From Euonymus europaeus (Eukaryota > Streptophyta > Magnoliopsida > Celastrales > Celastraceae): 64,000 nt of DNA. This document shows, piece after piece, positions 13,091 to 24,340 of this stretch (the stretch's first letter is position 1; every line of letters starts with the position of its first letter). The position numbers and the translations under genes were made by a program. The notes under the pieces are model-generated. The model was not told where the DNA came from. It was given only the letters and a program-made list of their open reading frames with translations, and searched no databases. The stretch spans positions 29,323,238-29,387,237 of the forward strand of contig OY756960.1 of assembly GCA_963580455.1 (NCBI GenBank). The letters run 5' to 3'.

Positions 13091-14260
13091 AGAGATATGG
13101 CTCACAATTGAGCGATACATGACCTTATGGGCTGATAAGACAATTGCTTCAGGACAGAGTTTTTCATGTGTTCTTTTGAGTGGAACAATAAAAAAGTAAT
13201 CAAAAGAAGGCGAAGAATAAGAAATAAACAAATAGTTAGAGGTTGTTTGTAGTGTTTTTAAACTGTCGAATTCTCAGTTATTTTCTATTTTGCTGCTTTT
13301 ATTATTTCATTTCTGGACCGACCAACCAGTAGGGAGCCTTTACACTAGGTGCGACTCTTTTTTTTTTTAAAAAAAAAAAGAATTCCTTTCTCGGAAATTT
13401 AACTATGTTGTTGGACATTGACTTGTTCGGTATTCCTGATTTAGTTGAGGTGCATTTTTTTTTATAGATTGGAAGCGATGTTTGAAAAATGAGTTGTGCT
13501 TTACTTTTATGAGAGTGATATTGACATATATTGTTATTTTACTTGTTTTTTATATTGTTTTTCATATTGTTATTATGTTTGTTTTTAGTTCGGCTGTAGT
13601 TTTTTCCACAGGTGAAGCCAGGGTTCCAACGTATTTTGCTTTTTTGGTTCATTACTTCATTGATGGACTAGGTTGAAAATTTGGTCTCGCGGAGATTTTA
13701 GCTAGAATACTGGATGATAGTTGAGGATTGTTATGCAGTTGCAGCAGTTTTCAGGTTAGATTACTCTCTTAGTCCTCATTTTCGGTGCAGGTGTACTGTT
13801 TGCCCCATGTTGATTAATTTTGTGGATTTAATTTCCATGTTATAAGAGGCAGGCTGCTAATCTTTGGAGATTTGAATATCAGCCTCAATCATTGTTAGCT
13901 GTTTCGGTTAAGCTTGGCAAGTGGGGGCTTTCTTTCTGTGTTTCCAGCTTATGTTTAAAATTCAGGTTAATGTGTCTGAGACTGATTTGGAGTTATGGGG
14001 GGGCTCTGCCCTTTCATTTGTGCCTCATTTTCTAATGCGCTGCATCTTTGCTTTGTTGTTTTGTCCATTGACTGGTGGAAAACCTTCTTTTATCGTGAGT
14101 TTTTACACCTGGGTATGGTGTTTTAGGCCTTTGGTCTTGATTTGTCGGTCATCTAGATTGCTGTTTGTTTGGTGATGAGTATGGTTTTCACTCCTTCAAA
14201 TAATTGAGGTTCATTTGCAGTACAATCAGAAGGGTCTCCTCTATGCTGTAACTCAGAAGC

Positions 14261-15226
14261 ATCAGTAGAGCTTGAATTGATTGGATAGTATGTAACAAAG
14301 AGTTAAAGGAAGGAGAGGAGACAAAGCTGAAGAAAGGGTACTAAAGAATTCAGGGAAGCTTATGGTACATGTAATTTATTTATTTTTGTGGGATATGAGG
14401 GTTCTGAAGCCCTTTCCATATCTTTCTTATTGGGTGATTTTGTCTTCAGTTTTGGTTTTGAGATATTAAGTTTTCGCATGAAAATTCTTTTGTTCTCTCT
14501 CTTGTTATAAGTTGATCTTTATGTAACCAAGGTTATTTATTTTGTTTTGAATCGACCCAAGCTGTAAAAATTTTATGAGCTCTAATGTTGTTCATGGTTT
14601 TTGTTTTTCCTTTGTAAGATATTTTCATCTCTACTGGGTTTGTCATCATGGCGTGGTAAGATTGGTTATCGGCATCAGTGATCAGCAAATTTGAGGTGAG
14701 TTTCGTTATGATCTTAAAATTGTGTCGTTATAATATTTTTGGTTACCAAAGTTTTAGAGCTCAGGTCTGTTGGTTGGTCCTTCTGTAATCTCTTAAACCT
14801 TGAAACTTGGATAATAAATCATTGACCTTTAAATGATTATTGCACTCTGATGTGTAACCTCTTAAATCTTCAAAGTTGGATAAGAAATCATTAACCTTTA
14901 AATGATTATTGCACTCAGAATCATCAGTAAATCTTGAATTGATTGGATAGTATACGACAAAGAGTGAAAGGAAGGAGCGGAGACAAAGCTGAAGGAAGGG
15001 TCCTAACGAATTCATGGAAGCTGTAAATGCTTCTTTTTATTTTTTTTTATCGAGGATTGGGGTTCTGAAGCCATTTTCATATGTTTCTTCTTGGGTGATT
15101 TTGTCAACAGTTTTGGTTTAGAAATATTAAGTTTTGGCATGCTAATTCTTTTGTTCTCTCTTTATTGGTATTTGTTGATCTTTATATAACCAAGGTTTAT
15201 TTATTTTTGTTTTGAATGGACCCAAG
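14261..15226 (+). repeat. pair of about 300-bp direct repeats
   Basis: The block 14261-14561 (ATCAGTAGAGCTTGAATTGA ... ATCGACCCAAG) recurs at 14923-15226 with scattered substitutions and short indels. Shared landmarks include GATTGGATAGTAT, GACAAAGCTGAAG, GGGTTCTGAAGCC, GGTGATTTTGTC and GTAACCAAGG / ATAACCAAGG. The copies are about 660 bp apart and in the same orientation. No coding frame is preserved across them. Confidence 0.85.
14788..14919 (+). repeat. two 69-bp tandem units
   Basis: CTCTTAAACCTTGAAACTTG at about 14790 and CTCTTAAATCTTCAAAGTTG at about 14859 each run on to AAATGATTATTGCACTC(T/A)GA. The two units are adjacent and in the same orientation, between the two members of the larger 300-bp duplication. 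Confidence 0.8.
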
Positions 15227-15376
15227 TTGGACCAACCCACAATTACTTTGTCGCCAAAGGGGAGCATCAGTGAAAGGTAGTTTAGCACCATTTGGGCTGA
15301 TAGTTTTGGCTTCAAAACGAATGCGAGAATCCACGTCAGTTTTCTTACAGTATTTCAAGACCAGAACAACAAATAT

Positions 15377-15462
15377 GTGATGCTTATGTTCAGAGACCAA
15401 AGCAAGTCTTTTCTCTGTGTGATGCTTATGTTCAGCGACCAAAGCAAGTCTTCTTTCTGTGT
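15377..15462 (+). repeat. two 42-bp tandem units
   Basis: GTGATGCTTATGTTCAGAGA starts at 15377 and recurs as GTGATGCTTATGTTCAGCGA at 15419. Both are followed by CCAAAGCAAGTCTT and a TCTGTGT-type end. This is a local tandem duplication in non-coding DNA. Confidence 0.8.
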
Positions 15463-16773
15463 GTTTGTGTCGGTGATGTGCAGGTCTTCATTTTATTGAG
15501 ATTTTGGATCAGCACTTCAGTCTCAAAAGATTAAACAAGGTTTGTAAGCATTTGCATTTCAGTTATTATCAGTTTTAAAAAGAGTTGAAAATATGCTAAA
15601 AGTACTTTATAATTTATATTATAGAACAGTACATGTCTGTTAGTAGAGATATTTTCTTATAAAGGGAATTATTATAGCCCTGGAACTAAATATCTGAATG
15701 GTTGGAAATCAAGCTTAATAAACAGACAAAACATGCTAAGAGTAGTTGATGTCATCATACACATTTGATATTCCTCTCTTAGTATCTTGTCAAGATTGGA
15801 ATCCTTCTTAACTTAGAAATGAATTCTTAGCTTTGAATCATTACAATTTTCTCTCATTATTTCTACAGGGGTATAGCATCAATTCTTACAAGATAAGATA
15901 TCTTACTAAACTGAAAGTGCAACGTTCAAGGTATGCATGTCTGAAGACAAGTTGTTGGAGAGCTGAAGTTCAATCTCAACTTCAGGGTCTGAATGGAGGA
16001 GATGCTTAAGCCATACATGTAGTAAGGAGTACATGAGATTGGCAATGTTAAAACACGGAGGAAATTGCAAAGAGCGGGTACTGATTACCTTTGACTCTTT
16101 CTTTTCATATCATAATTTCTTGAACTTAGCGTGTTTGTCAGAGCTTATACACTAGCTTCCCTTTGCACATCAACCTCTTCTCTGGTACGAATATCACTAC
16201 ATATCAGCTCATTATTCAACTCAATAAAAATTCGTAAATTGTGAATTGTTCGGCTACAATTTTGGTTAGGCTTCCTAATGGAAAAGGTCAACAACTCTTG
16301 AACTCAAACAACTGTGCAGCAGTTGGTGATAATGGGAAACATCTTAAATAGGTTTCTATAAGATTAGATGATTCTCTTTCAAATGCTACATTGCATTCTT
16401 ATTTTCGTGGAATTTGGCGTATCTGGCTATTAATTTATAAGTTTCGTGCACAAGGTCCCAGTTTGTGGGGAATGCATATGATTCCTGGAGCACCAAATGT
16501 GTGTGATAAATGCAAAAACTTTATTTGATTCTGGTTATTTCTCTCACATCTGATCCAGACTGCATCTGTTTTTGAATGATTTCATTTTCTAAGATTTCTT
16601 ATCACTGTTTTGAAAGAATTGTTATTTCGTTCGTTCACCTCAATTGCCCTAGCGGCAGCAATGATGCAGAAATGACCATAAGCTATAATTTTCTAAAAGT
16701 GAAGGAATGAGGTTTATCATAAATTTTATGATGCTTTTTAAGGCTTCTATGGTATGTTATCACTCTTTGTAGG

Positions 16774-16919
16774 TTCGGACCTACGCAGAATGGGTCATAG
16801 ATGGAGAATATGATTGGCCTCCAAATCATGTCGTAGTGTGCTCAAGAGGGGACTGGTATGGGCTGTTTGCAAATGTTCATGCAAAGCTCGTAACTGCTGC
16901 AAAAATTTCTCTGTTTTAA
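16774..16919 (+). other. short open fragment after a splice-acceptor-like site (unrecognised)
   Basis: After TTTGTAG, the frame reads VRTYAEWVIDGEYDWPPNH, then VVVCSRGDWYGLFANVHAK, and ends in TAA after about 48 residues. Its composition (Trp-, Tyr- and Pro-containing, balanced codons) is unlike the surrounding AT-rich noise and suggests a genuine exon or exon fossil. I do not recognise the family. No start codon or partner exon is obvious within 1 kb. It ends about 215 bp before the Helitron-like terminus, so it could be a captured gene fragment. Confidence 0.4.
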
Positions 16920-17133
16920 GTTTCTGAGTTGTGCTACTTGAAGTAACAATTAAAAGCTTTCCTCCACACACGGTTCCAGCTGGATATGTGTGCCCTCCAT
17001 CTTCAACTTCTGTTCAGGTTTACTTTTAATAGGTTTTTTTTGGGGGGTTTTGCATTCCTCATTTCACTCCAAGCATGAGTGGACAAAAGAACTAGAATCC
17101 TAAAAAATATTAGTAGTTAATGAAACTCAACAG

Positions 17134-17164
17134 CCCCGCTGCAACGCGTGGGTTACAACCTAGT
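17134..17164 (+). mobile_element. Helitron-like 3' terminus (hairpin plus CTAGT)
   Basis: CCCCGCTGCAACGCGTGGG can form a short GC-rich hairpin. It is followed by TTACAACCTAGT, matching the plant Helitron 3' end pattern (GC hairpin, a short spacer, then CTAGT). The predicted 3' boundary is T17164. The matching 5' TC terminus was not located, so the size of the element is unknown. It may include the exon fragments near 12.98 and 16.77 kb. Confidence 0.55.
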
Positions 17165-17244
17165 GCGTATATGTGCTTAATTTTGTTTTTCCCCTTTGGG
17201 TGTATGCGACTGAAACATATATATTATACACGTTACTTTTACTA

Positions 17245-17277
17245 AATTGGAATTGGAATTGGAATTGGAATTGGAAT
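17245..17277 (+). repeat. AATTGG hexanucleotide simple repeat
   Basis: About five tandem copies of a six-base unit (AATTGG phase), ending in AATGGACTAG. It is non-coding, although a 68-aa frame runs across it as Asn-Trp repeats. Confidence 0.9.
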
Positions 17278-17811
17278 GGACTAGCTTTCTGTTGTTTTTC
17301 AATTGAGGCAACTGTATGTTATTTACCCCTCATAGATCCACTGGTGTTCGGTGCACTCATATTTGTGTATGTGACATGAATTCTATCAGTGTTGGGGCTA
17401 TTTTCTGGTGCAGTCATCAGGAGAATCAAAACCTACATCCCAACATTTCTTAAGTTAATTCGAGCGATTATTACACGATAAAGGGATAGTCATTTATTCT
17501 GAGTTGAAGGCAAGCATTAAAAAATAGACGCTTTTGTTCTTATAAAGGAGAATTGAAAAATCATTGAGTAAAAGCTGGCCTTTGCTCGTTAAAATGGTGT
17601 GCAAATCTCTTTTACAGCTTAAAAAAAATATTCCAATACAATTAAACACTAAAACTACATATGAAAAAAAAGAAGGAATACCGAATACGTACTTCAATTA
17701 GCCTAAATTGAAGCCCGATTTACAGGTGTTGGATTGGCCCAATTAACTGCGTCCAGTGCCACTGCACAGAAGCCAAATGTCTTGAAGGAACATGAGGTCT
17801 AAGGTTCGTTT

Positions 17812-18232
17812 GTTTTACAATTGTATTTTATAGTTTTAGGCTATTAAAAATATTATGCTTAAAACTATAAAAAAATGTTGTATAAAAAGTTGTGGAGCCT
17901 ATAACTTTAAGCTATATAAAATATTATAAGGGTGTTTGATTCATTTTTCTCTTAGATTAATTTTGTAGATAAAATTACAAAAAAATATTACAATAAAAAG
18001 TAATTGAAAAATTTTAAGATATGAAGGGGCAATTATATAATTTGGTTGTAAAATACGGTGGATCTCACAGTTTTAAGTTCTAAAAAACTATGGGATGACA
18101 ACATTTCATTTTGCACAACTTAAAATTGTGAAGTGTCTATCAACAAAATGTATCATTTGCTTAACATAACATTTTATACGAACTTCACAACTTTAAATTA
18201 TGCAAAATGTAAAGCAAACACACTCTAAAGCC
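17812..18232. mobile_element. MITE-like element of about 420 bp
   Basis: The left end has CGTTTGTTTTACAATTGTATTT. The right end reads AAATGTAAAGCAAACACACTC, whose reverse complement is GAGTGTGTTTGCTTTACATTT. The two ends form imperfect terminal inverted repeats around GTTTG(T/C)TTTACA. The interior is AT-rich and non-coding, with repeated ACTTTAAG / CTTAAAGTT-like palindromes around 'ttgtggagcctataac' and 'cacaactttaaat'. The superfamily is not determined. Confidence 0.55.
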
Positions 18233-18488
18233 TTGCCAAGTTGCCATTAAGTTGAAGAGATTACTGATAAACATCAGAATTGACAATATAGCCGTATAGG
18301 GTAACACCAGGCACCAGTTTCTGGCAGCGTTCGTGCTGGACCAGTAGCTCTTTTGGATCTAAACCGAATCTCAACATTCATAAGTTGTGTATTGTGGCCT
18401 GATCATTGGACTAAAATTGGGCCAGTAGTCGGTTTTGTCATTTGTACGGGCTTGGACGCGTAGGCGCAGCAACTTAAATTAACCTCCT

Positions 18489-18585
18489 ATTTGTTTCAGA
18501 ATATAAGCTCAGATAGTCTCAACTTTTATGTTTTACGAGAGCGTATATTTTACGAAACATACTCTGATCCAAACGGAAACTAATT
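18489..18585. mobile_element. short MITE-like element, family A copy 3
   Basis: CAACTTTTATGTTTTACGAG followed by ACATACTCTGATCCAAACGG matches the family A copy at 1149-1275, with the outer AGAATATAAGCTC arm in place of ACAGAGTATAAGC. It is shorter than copy 1 because the central palindromic arm is reduced. Confidence 0.6.
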
Positions 18586-18659
18586 GGGCTGGTCTTCTTA
18601 CACAGGCCTGGACCAACATCTAAATGTTTGTGCAGGACCAAATTTTTTTTTGGGTTTAT

Positions 18660-20245
18660 TACCATTTAGTCACTCTAGGTGACATGTTTCACCAAAAAGT
18701 CACATGGTAAAAGTGCCCTTGTTTACACGTCTCTCTTCCAAAATTTGGTAGATATTTTCTCTCTCTCTTCTCCACTCTCATTTCTCTCACGTTTCTTCTC
18801 TCTCAATTTTCTCTCACTAAAACCAGAGATTTTCGACCATTTTCGGCAAAAATGAACCGGTAAGTTCCTATTTTTGTAGAATATATATATCTCTCTCTAG
18901 ATTTGTAGTTATTTTTCAAGATTTCTTCATTTTTTTCAAGATCTATAGTTATTTTTTTAAGATCTTCAAGGTTTTTCTTCCGAAAACTTAGTTTTTTCAA
19001 GATCTGTGTGCTTTTTGCAAGATCTCTAGTTGGTACTGTCATGTTTCTTGTTTGAAAATACGTTTGATACTGTCTGTGACTGATACTGCCTTATTCATTG
19101 TGAGGTATTGATTATACTGGTGATACTATATATACTGCATTGAGTTTGACAGTATATATTATTGGTCATTGATTATACTGGTGATACTAGATATACTGTA
19201 CTGGTTGATGCTCGTGATGTTCTGATACTGTAAGTGTTGATACTAGCGATGTTCTGATACTATCAATGTTGATACTGTCTTGTCTTTGATACTATCTTAT
19301 GATTGATACTGCCTTATACTCTATGTTTCTGATACTATGAAATTCTCATACTACTCTACAAATGAGTTTTCTCAGTCTGGTACTATGAAATTCTGATACT
19401 ACTACACAAATGAGTTTTATTCTGATACTATTAAATTTTCATACTACTCTATAAATGGGTTTTTATCATTCTGATACTATGAAATTCGGATACTACTGTA
19501 CGAAATGTACTATGTTGATGCTGTCATTCTGCTGATGATAATGTTGATACTGTCATTGTTGTTCCCATTGTTAATATTGATACTGTTGGTGTTGATACTG
19601 TCAGTGTTGATACTGTCAATATTGATACTGTCAGTGTTGATACTCGTGAGGTTTTGATACTATAAGTGTTGATGCTCGTGATGTTATGATACTATAAGTG
19701 TTGATACTCGTTATGTTATGATACTGTCTGGTGTTTGATACTGTCTTATGACTGATACTGCCTTATTCATTGTGAGGTATTGATTATACTGGTGATACTA
19801 TATATATTGCATTGAGTTTGACAGTATATATTATTGGTCATTGATTATACTGGTGATACTAAATATACTGTACTGGTTGATACTCGTGATGTTCTGATAC
19901 TGTAAGTGTTGATACTAGCGATGTTCTGATACTATCAATGTTGATACTGTCTTGTCTTTGATACTATCTTATGAAAGATACTGGTTGGTGCAGGTGGCCC
20001 ACATTATGTACTGTCCGTGCAGTTTGAAAATCAAACTGCTGAGGGCATTTTTGGAAGTGGAGCTGGACCATTTAATAGAGGCGCGCGTTTCCCTATGGTG
20101 CAGGTGGCCCACATTTTGTACTGTCCGTGCAGTTTAAAAATCAAACTACTGAGGGCATTTTTGGAATCTCGAAATTGTGTTGTGACTGAATTTGTAATAA
20201 TGACACATTGTGTGACTAAGTGATAAAATTGGCCACTGACAATGA
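18660..20245. mobile_element. non-autonomous repeat element filled with GATACTG-type minisatellite
   Basis: Between about 19050 and 19990 the motif GATACT(G/A) recurs several dozen times. Inside this stretch a 225-bp block (19078-19302) is repeated at 19750-19973 almost exactly. Just downstream a unit beginning GGTGCAGGTGGCCCACATT occurs at 19987 and again at 20097, 110 bp apart. The outer ends, TTACCATTTAGTCACTCTAG on the left and the inverse of GTGTGACTAAGTGATAA on the right, are weakly inverted relative to each other. A transposon with minisatellite filler would fit, but its boundaries are uncertain and no transposase is visible. Confidence 0.5.
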
Positions 20246-20537
20246 CCGGCCAGTAATTCACCCTTTTTTTTTTGTTGGGTCAGAGCCCAATATAAATCTT
20301 ATGGTGGCGATACTGGCGTAGGCCGTGCGGCCTCTCCGTGTGCACGTTTGGCCCCCCTTATGCTAAAATGGTGGTCACAATAGGATTCCGGGGAACTGCT
20401 GCTCAAAAAAATGTACCAAGTAAAAATGTTCAAACTCCAAATAAACAGTAATCCAATCAAATTTAGAATAATAAAATAATAATCACCAACAAATAATTAA
20501 TGGATGATATTCCTTTACAACATAAAAATAATCATAA
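20246..20537. other. downstream flank of the pectin methylesterase gene
   Basis: No gene. It lies 3' of the minus-strand PME gene and is probably its 3' UTR (AT-rich, with AATAAA-like motifs on the minus strand) plus a short GC-richer stretch near 20300-20370. Confidence 0.4.
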
Positions 20538-22372
20538 TCAGATGCCAAGAGTGAAAGGCACTCCGACAACGGGCAACCATGTTCGGCCAGCAATAAGACC
20601 ATCCACTGTAAACTTGGATGCCTCAATAGCATTGTTAATAACGTGAAATCCACCCCAGCGGACCCTCCATCGAGTATAAGAACCAGGTCCAAAATTCTTG
20701 TATTCTCCATAATACAGTGTGTCAAGAGCAAAGTTAGTATTGCCCCATTTTGACCAACCAACAGGACTGATCAACTTATCAATATAAGTCCTCATGAACA
20801 CCACTCTCGAGTATTGCATCCAAGGTCTCCCCAAATAGGTCTTGAATCCACGAACCACAGGCTTCAGGTCAGGCGCGGCTAAGACTCGTGAATTATGGAT
20901 TGAAATTCCAGTGTTTTGATAAGGGTCGTTGCGGCCTTGTGCAGTGATCACATTGGCTTGGCCCTTCAAGGGTCTTCTAACGTAAATTACACAGTTTTGA
21001 AAAACTACAGCTGCGTTTCCAAATATGAAGTCTATGGTGCCGTAAATGTAGCAGTATTTGTAGAATTGACGCTGTGCGTGAACCAAGAGCGTGTCTTGGT
21101 AGCCTAGAAAGGCACAGCGATAAAAGACTGAGAGATCTGATGCTGATCGGAGTGCTACTGCTTGACCCTTTAAAGGGCCTGCGGTGTTGCTGAATGTTAT
21201 ATCACGAGCCATGAAGTGGAGCCCATCTATGCCTGCAAATCATAGGTTAATTAACTCTACATCTTTCATCTTGAATTAATATGAACAAATTAGAAAAAAT
21301 TGTTGAAACTAAAATTTTCAAATAAGTCGGAGCCAACGCACTCAGTTGCACACATCAATTTATGTCATCGTATTTTATGTCATTCCACTATGGAAACGGA
21401 AACTATACTTATGATCCAAATTAAACTCTAGAAATTAAAAAATTGCATCTGATCATAAATAAATCAATTCTTACCAGCAGTTGCAGAACTGTAAGTTGTG
21501 TAACCTCCCCCAACACTTCTGCTACTAGTGATGATAGTATTTTTTATTCCATCTCCAACCAGCACAACATTGTTATTATTGATCCCGACTTCAATATTCT
21601 CTCTATAAACACCTCTCTTCACATATATAATGAACCTCCCACTTCCTCTCCTCCTAGATGCTGCATCAATAGCGGCCTGAATTGTCCTAAAACGCCCCGA
21701 ACCATCCTTCGCCACCACCAGATTTGCTCTGGAGGCTAGCGTGGGCGACTGCAATAGCTTCCTCTTGTGCCCTGACAACCAACTAGGATAGGATGGCGTA
21801 GAACTAGTTTTTGTGTTGTTTTTAACACGTAATAAGACTCCATTAGTGGCCAGACTATTGCTAATTAGTTGTGATAAATTGTTGGACAACACAGGCCTAG
21901 TGAAATCGGAGACATTAAGTTCAAGAAACCCTGTTTTACATGTTTTGATATTAGTGAGGGCAGTGCTGAGCCAAGTTTGCGCGTCAAAATCTGTACAACT
22001 TGTGTGGGTTCTTCCTAGGCCTTCAAGTGTATGGTTTAATTGCAGGATTGTGTTACCATATAGTTTCAAGCAATCACTCCATACAGCTCTCTGATGCTGG
22101 GTTTGAATATCAGGCTTGCACCGCTTGACGTGCTTATTTGCAGCAATTGCTCGATCCATCGCGACTCGAATCATCATGTTTCGGAATTCAGACAAGTGTT
22201 TGACTCCAAAATGTCTGTTACTTCTTCTGATGAAGTGCTTACATGGTTCGGGATGCGGGGTCTTGTTGCACCACCAGGTGATGCTGCTTTTGCTCCCCTT
22301 TGATGCTTCAATAGAGAAGATTGAAGAGAATGATATGAAAAATATGAGAAAAAGTTTGATCTTTGATGCCAT
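20538..22372 (-). CDS. type I pectin methylesterase (PMEI pro-domain plus PME), 2 exons, 530 aa
   Basis: Exon 1 is 22372-21475 and exon 2 is 21232-20538; the 242-bp intron has GT-AG ends. Residues 1-23 form a signal peptide. The pro-domain carries PMEI-type cysteines (WWCNKTPHPEPCKHF, DCLKLY, TCKTGF). The motif RKLL before LQSP is the usual subtilase processing site that releases the mature enzyme. The catalytic domain starts at NLVVAKDGSG and keeps the family residues: Q in GQAVALR, QD in YQDTLL, D in GTIDFIFGN, and R and W in YLGRPW. It should remove methyl esters from homogalacturonan in the cell wall. GQAVALR replaces the more common HQAVALR. The gene is head to head with the GH9 glucanase, 1.9 kb away. 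Confidence 0.95.
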
Positions 22373-22414
22373 ATTTGTGGGTAACTTTCGTTTTCTTTAT
22401 TTTGCTGCTCAAGT

Positions 22415-22431
22415 ATTATATATATATATAG
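22415..22431 (-). promoter_or_regulatory. TATA box of the pectin methylesterase gene
   Basis: A TATATATATATATA run lies 43-59 bp upstream of the PME start codon, read on the minus strand as CCCTATATATATATATAA. The position suits a TATA element with a short 5' leader. Confidence 0.55.
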
Positions 22432-24340
22432 GGGTGCATATTTTAAAAAATAAAATAAACCCAATCCCATATGTTTTCTTTACTTGATAATGAATATACT
22501 TAATGTATTTTTCCTTGGCGTAAGTACACTGAAATAAAATGAGTGTATTTTGTTCATACCACCTTGAAGTTATTTGTGCACACAAAAACATTTTTTTATG
22601 AATATGAAAACCATATTATATAAACATATTCTGTTTTGACAAAATGATATCTGTTTTGTCGGTGATAACTTCTAAGTGAAAAACATGTATTCCCATTAAA
22701 AACAAATTTATTGTTCTGAGCATGGGCTTAATTAAGCAAACCCATGTGAGATTGCTTCAAATTGAATTTCAACATTGTTTAGCACTAGTTTTCTTGAGAT
22801 ATACATGAATTGTTCTATAACTTAAACAGTTGTACGTCTATGTGGCTGTGACGGCTGGAAGTTGTAAGGTAGAAGCTACACAAAACAACAATATCAGAAT
22901 GTCAAATGTCCAGTTGGAAAATAAACCAGCCGCCAGCATCCACAGTGGAAGGAACAATCCCTTCATGTTATTAAAACAGAGTGTGCTAATACAACCTAAA
23001 AGTTGCGATGGCCCATGTGATTTGTAGTTTGTAGAGTAAACTAAGCAGACTTGTCCAATTCAATTACCAAGTTTGAAGGAAGATATAAGTTGTATAAGCT
23101 TTTTGTTCAAATATATGATAATTCAATTATGCGGTTGAATAAGTAATAGGCCTAGTAGTAAATACATTTTTTGTCATTGAAAGATTTGTCATTTTAGTCG
23201 CTGAATGTTTAAACGTTACAAATCAATAACCTAAAGTTTTGGCTTGTTTCAGACTGATCACTTTAGGTTATCATATTGGAAGAATATGATTATCATTTTG
23301 AAACAATAAAATTACTCTATTAAAATAATTTGAAACTTTAAATGATTGATCTGTGTGACATTTAACATTCAACGGCTAAAATAAAAAATAAAATTTTTCC
23401 AAGTGATCAAAGTGTGCTTACCCTCTAATACCCACATTGTTTGCTTTGATCCACCAGGCCCAATGATATTATCTAATGACCAAGCCTAATTTACAATTGT
23501 TGAATTGGGCTGAATGGATACAAAACCTCCACAAACAACCGATGTGGGCTTTTGATCATGGGCTGAATGAATTCAAAAAGCTCTACAAAATCATGGGCTG
23601 ACTTCTCTCGTGTATTACTTCCAGTCCAGCAAAAAGCCCAAATTTAAAATAAAAATGGGCCCGAAGCTTCTCCACCCTACCTCTCGCGTCGCGTCATTCG
23701 CGCCTTTAGGGGGCACCCTGGGCCTGAAGTTGCAATAAATGATTGCAATTTTTTATATCAGTTAAGATTTAATAAAAAAAATTGTATTATTATTTTTGTA
23801 AATTACCTGGAAGGCTTGAGTTGCGGCCCAACTAATTGGGCCGATAAATTTTGAAAGATATTCTGGGCCGTAGGGATTCCGTTCTTTTACCAGGCCCAAA
23901 GTACTCAACTTGAAAACCAAGGCATTAAGGCACACGGCTGATGACTGATCTGGTTCCGCTGATCACACTACCTAATAAAGGAAAGCATTAAATTCATGAC
24001 TTGTTCAGTTCTTCGAATTACCCAAATCAAACGTTTTTGAATATATAATTATCATCATATTTCTATTAAATCCCATTTAATATTCACCGTATAATCTTCC
24101 TATTAATATAATTGAAATATATCACCAGTCAATGAAGTATAATGGAAAAAGATCACCAAATAAAAGTGAACAAGCACGACACAAGTCATCTTGACCAAGG
24201 CATTTCGCCGGTCTTTCATCCACATACCTTGAAACTAACTACATCGCCACCACCTTACACGACGGGTCTAATTACTATGTTGACCTTGCTTTTCTTCATT
24301 GAACAAGTACAACGTGAAGGAAATTTTGAAGAAATTAAGG
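22432..24340. other. shared upstream region between divergent PME and GH9 genes
   Basis: About 1.9 kb without a supported gene, lying between two divergent wall-enzyme genes. It contains an inverted-repeat MITE (listed separately) and several TGGGCC/GGCCCA site-II-like motifs between 23450 and 23900. A frame starting at 24142 leads into the first GH9 exon region in another frame and is not credible as a gene. Confidence 0.5.
23170..23405. mobile_element. foldback MITE with about 55-bp inverted arms
   Basis: The left arm, CATTTTAGTCGCTGAATGTT followed by AAACGTTACAAATCAATAAC, is mirrored on the right by the reverse complement of GATCTGTGTGACATTTAACATTCAACGGCTAAAAT. The arms surround an AT-rich core with no coding capacity. 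Long inverted arms of this kind suggest a Mutator-like or foldback non-autonomous element. Confidence 0.65.

Larger units (their letters stand above)
13091..17133. other. gene-poor region with duplicated non-coding blocks
   Basis: No intact gene found. The region holds internal direct duplications and a short open fragment near 16.77 kb, listed separately. Much of it is T-rich on the + strand and has scattered splice-like signals, so it could contain a degraded gene or a non-coding transcript. I see no family signature between 13.1 and 16.7 kb. Confidence 0.5.

Noticed and set aside
18803..19042. A 79-aa Lys-rich minus-strand frame
   Set aside because: It derives from a TC/TTTTC-rich stretch at the edge of the GATACTG repeat element.
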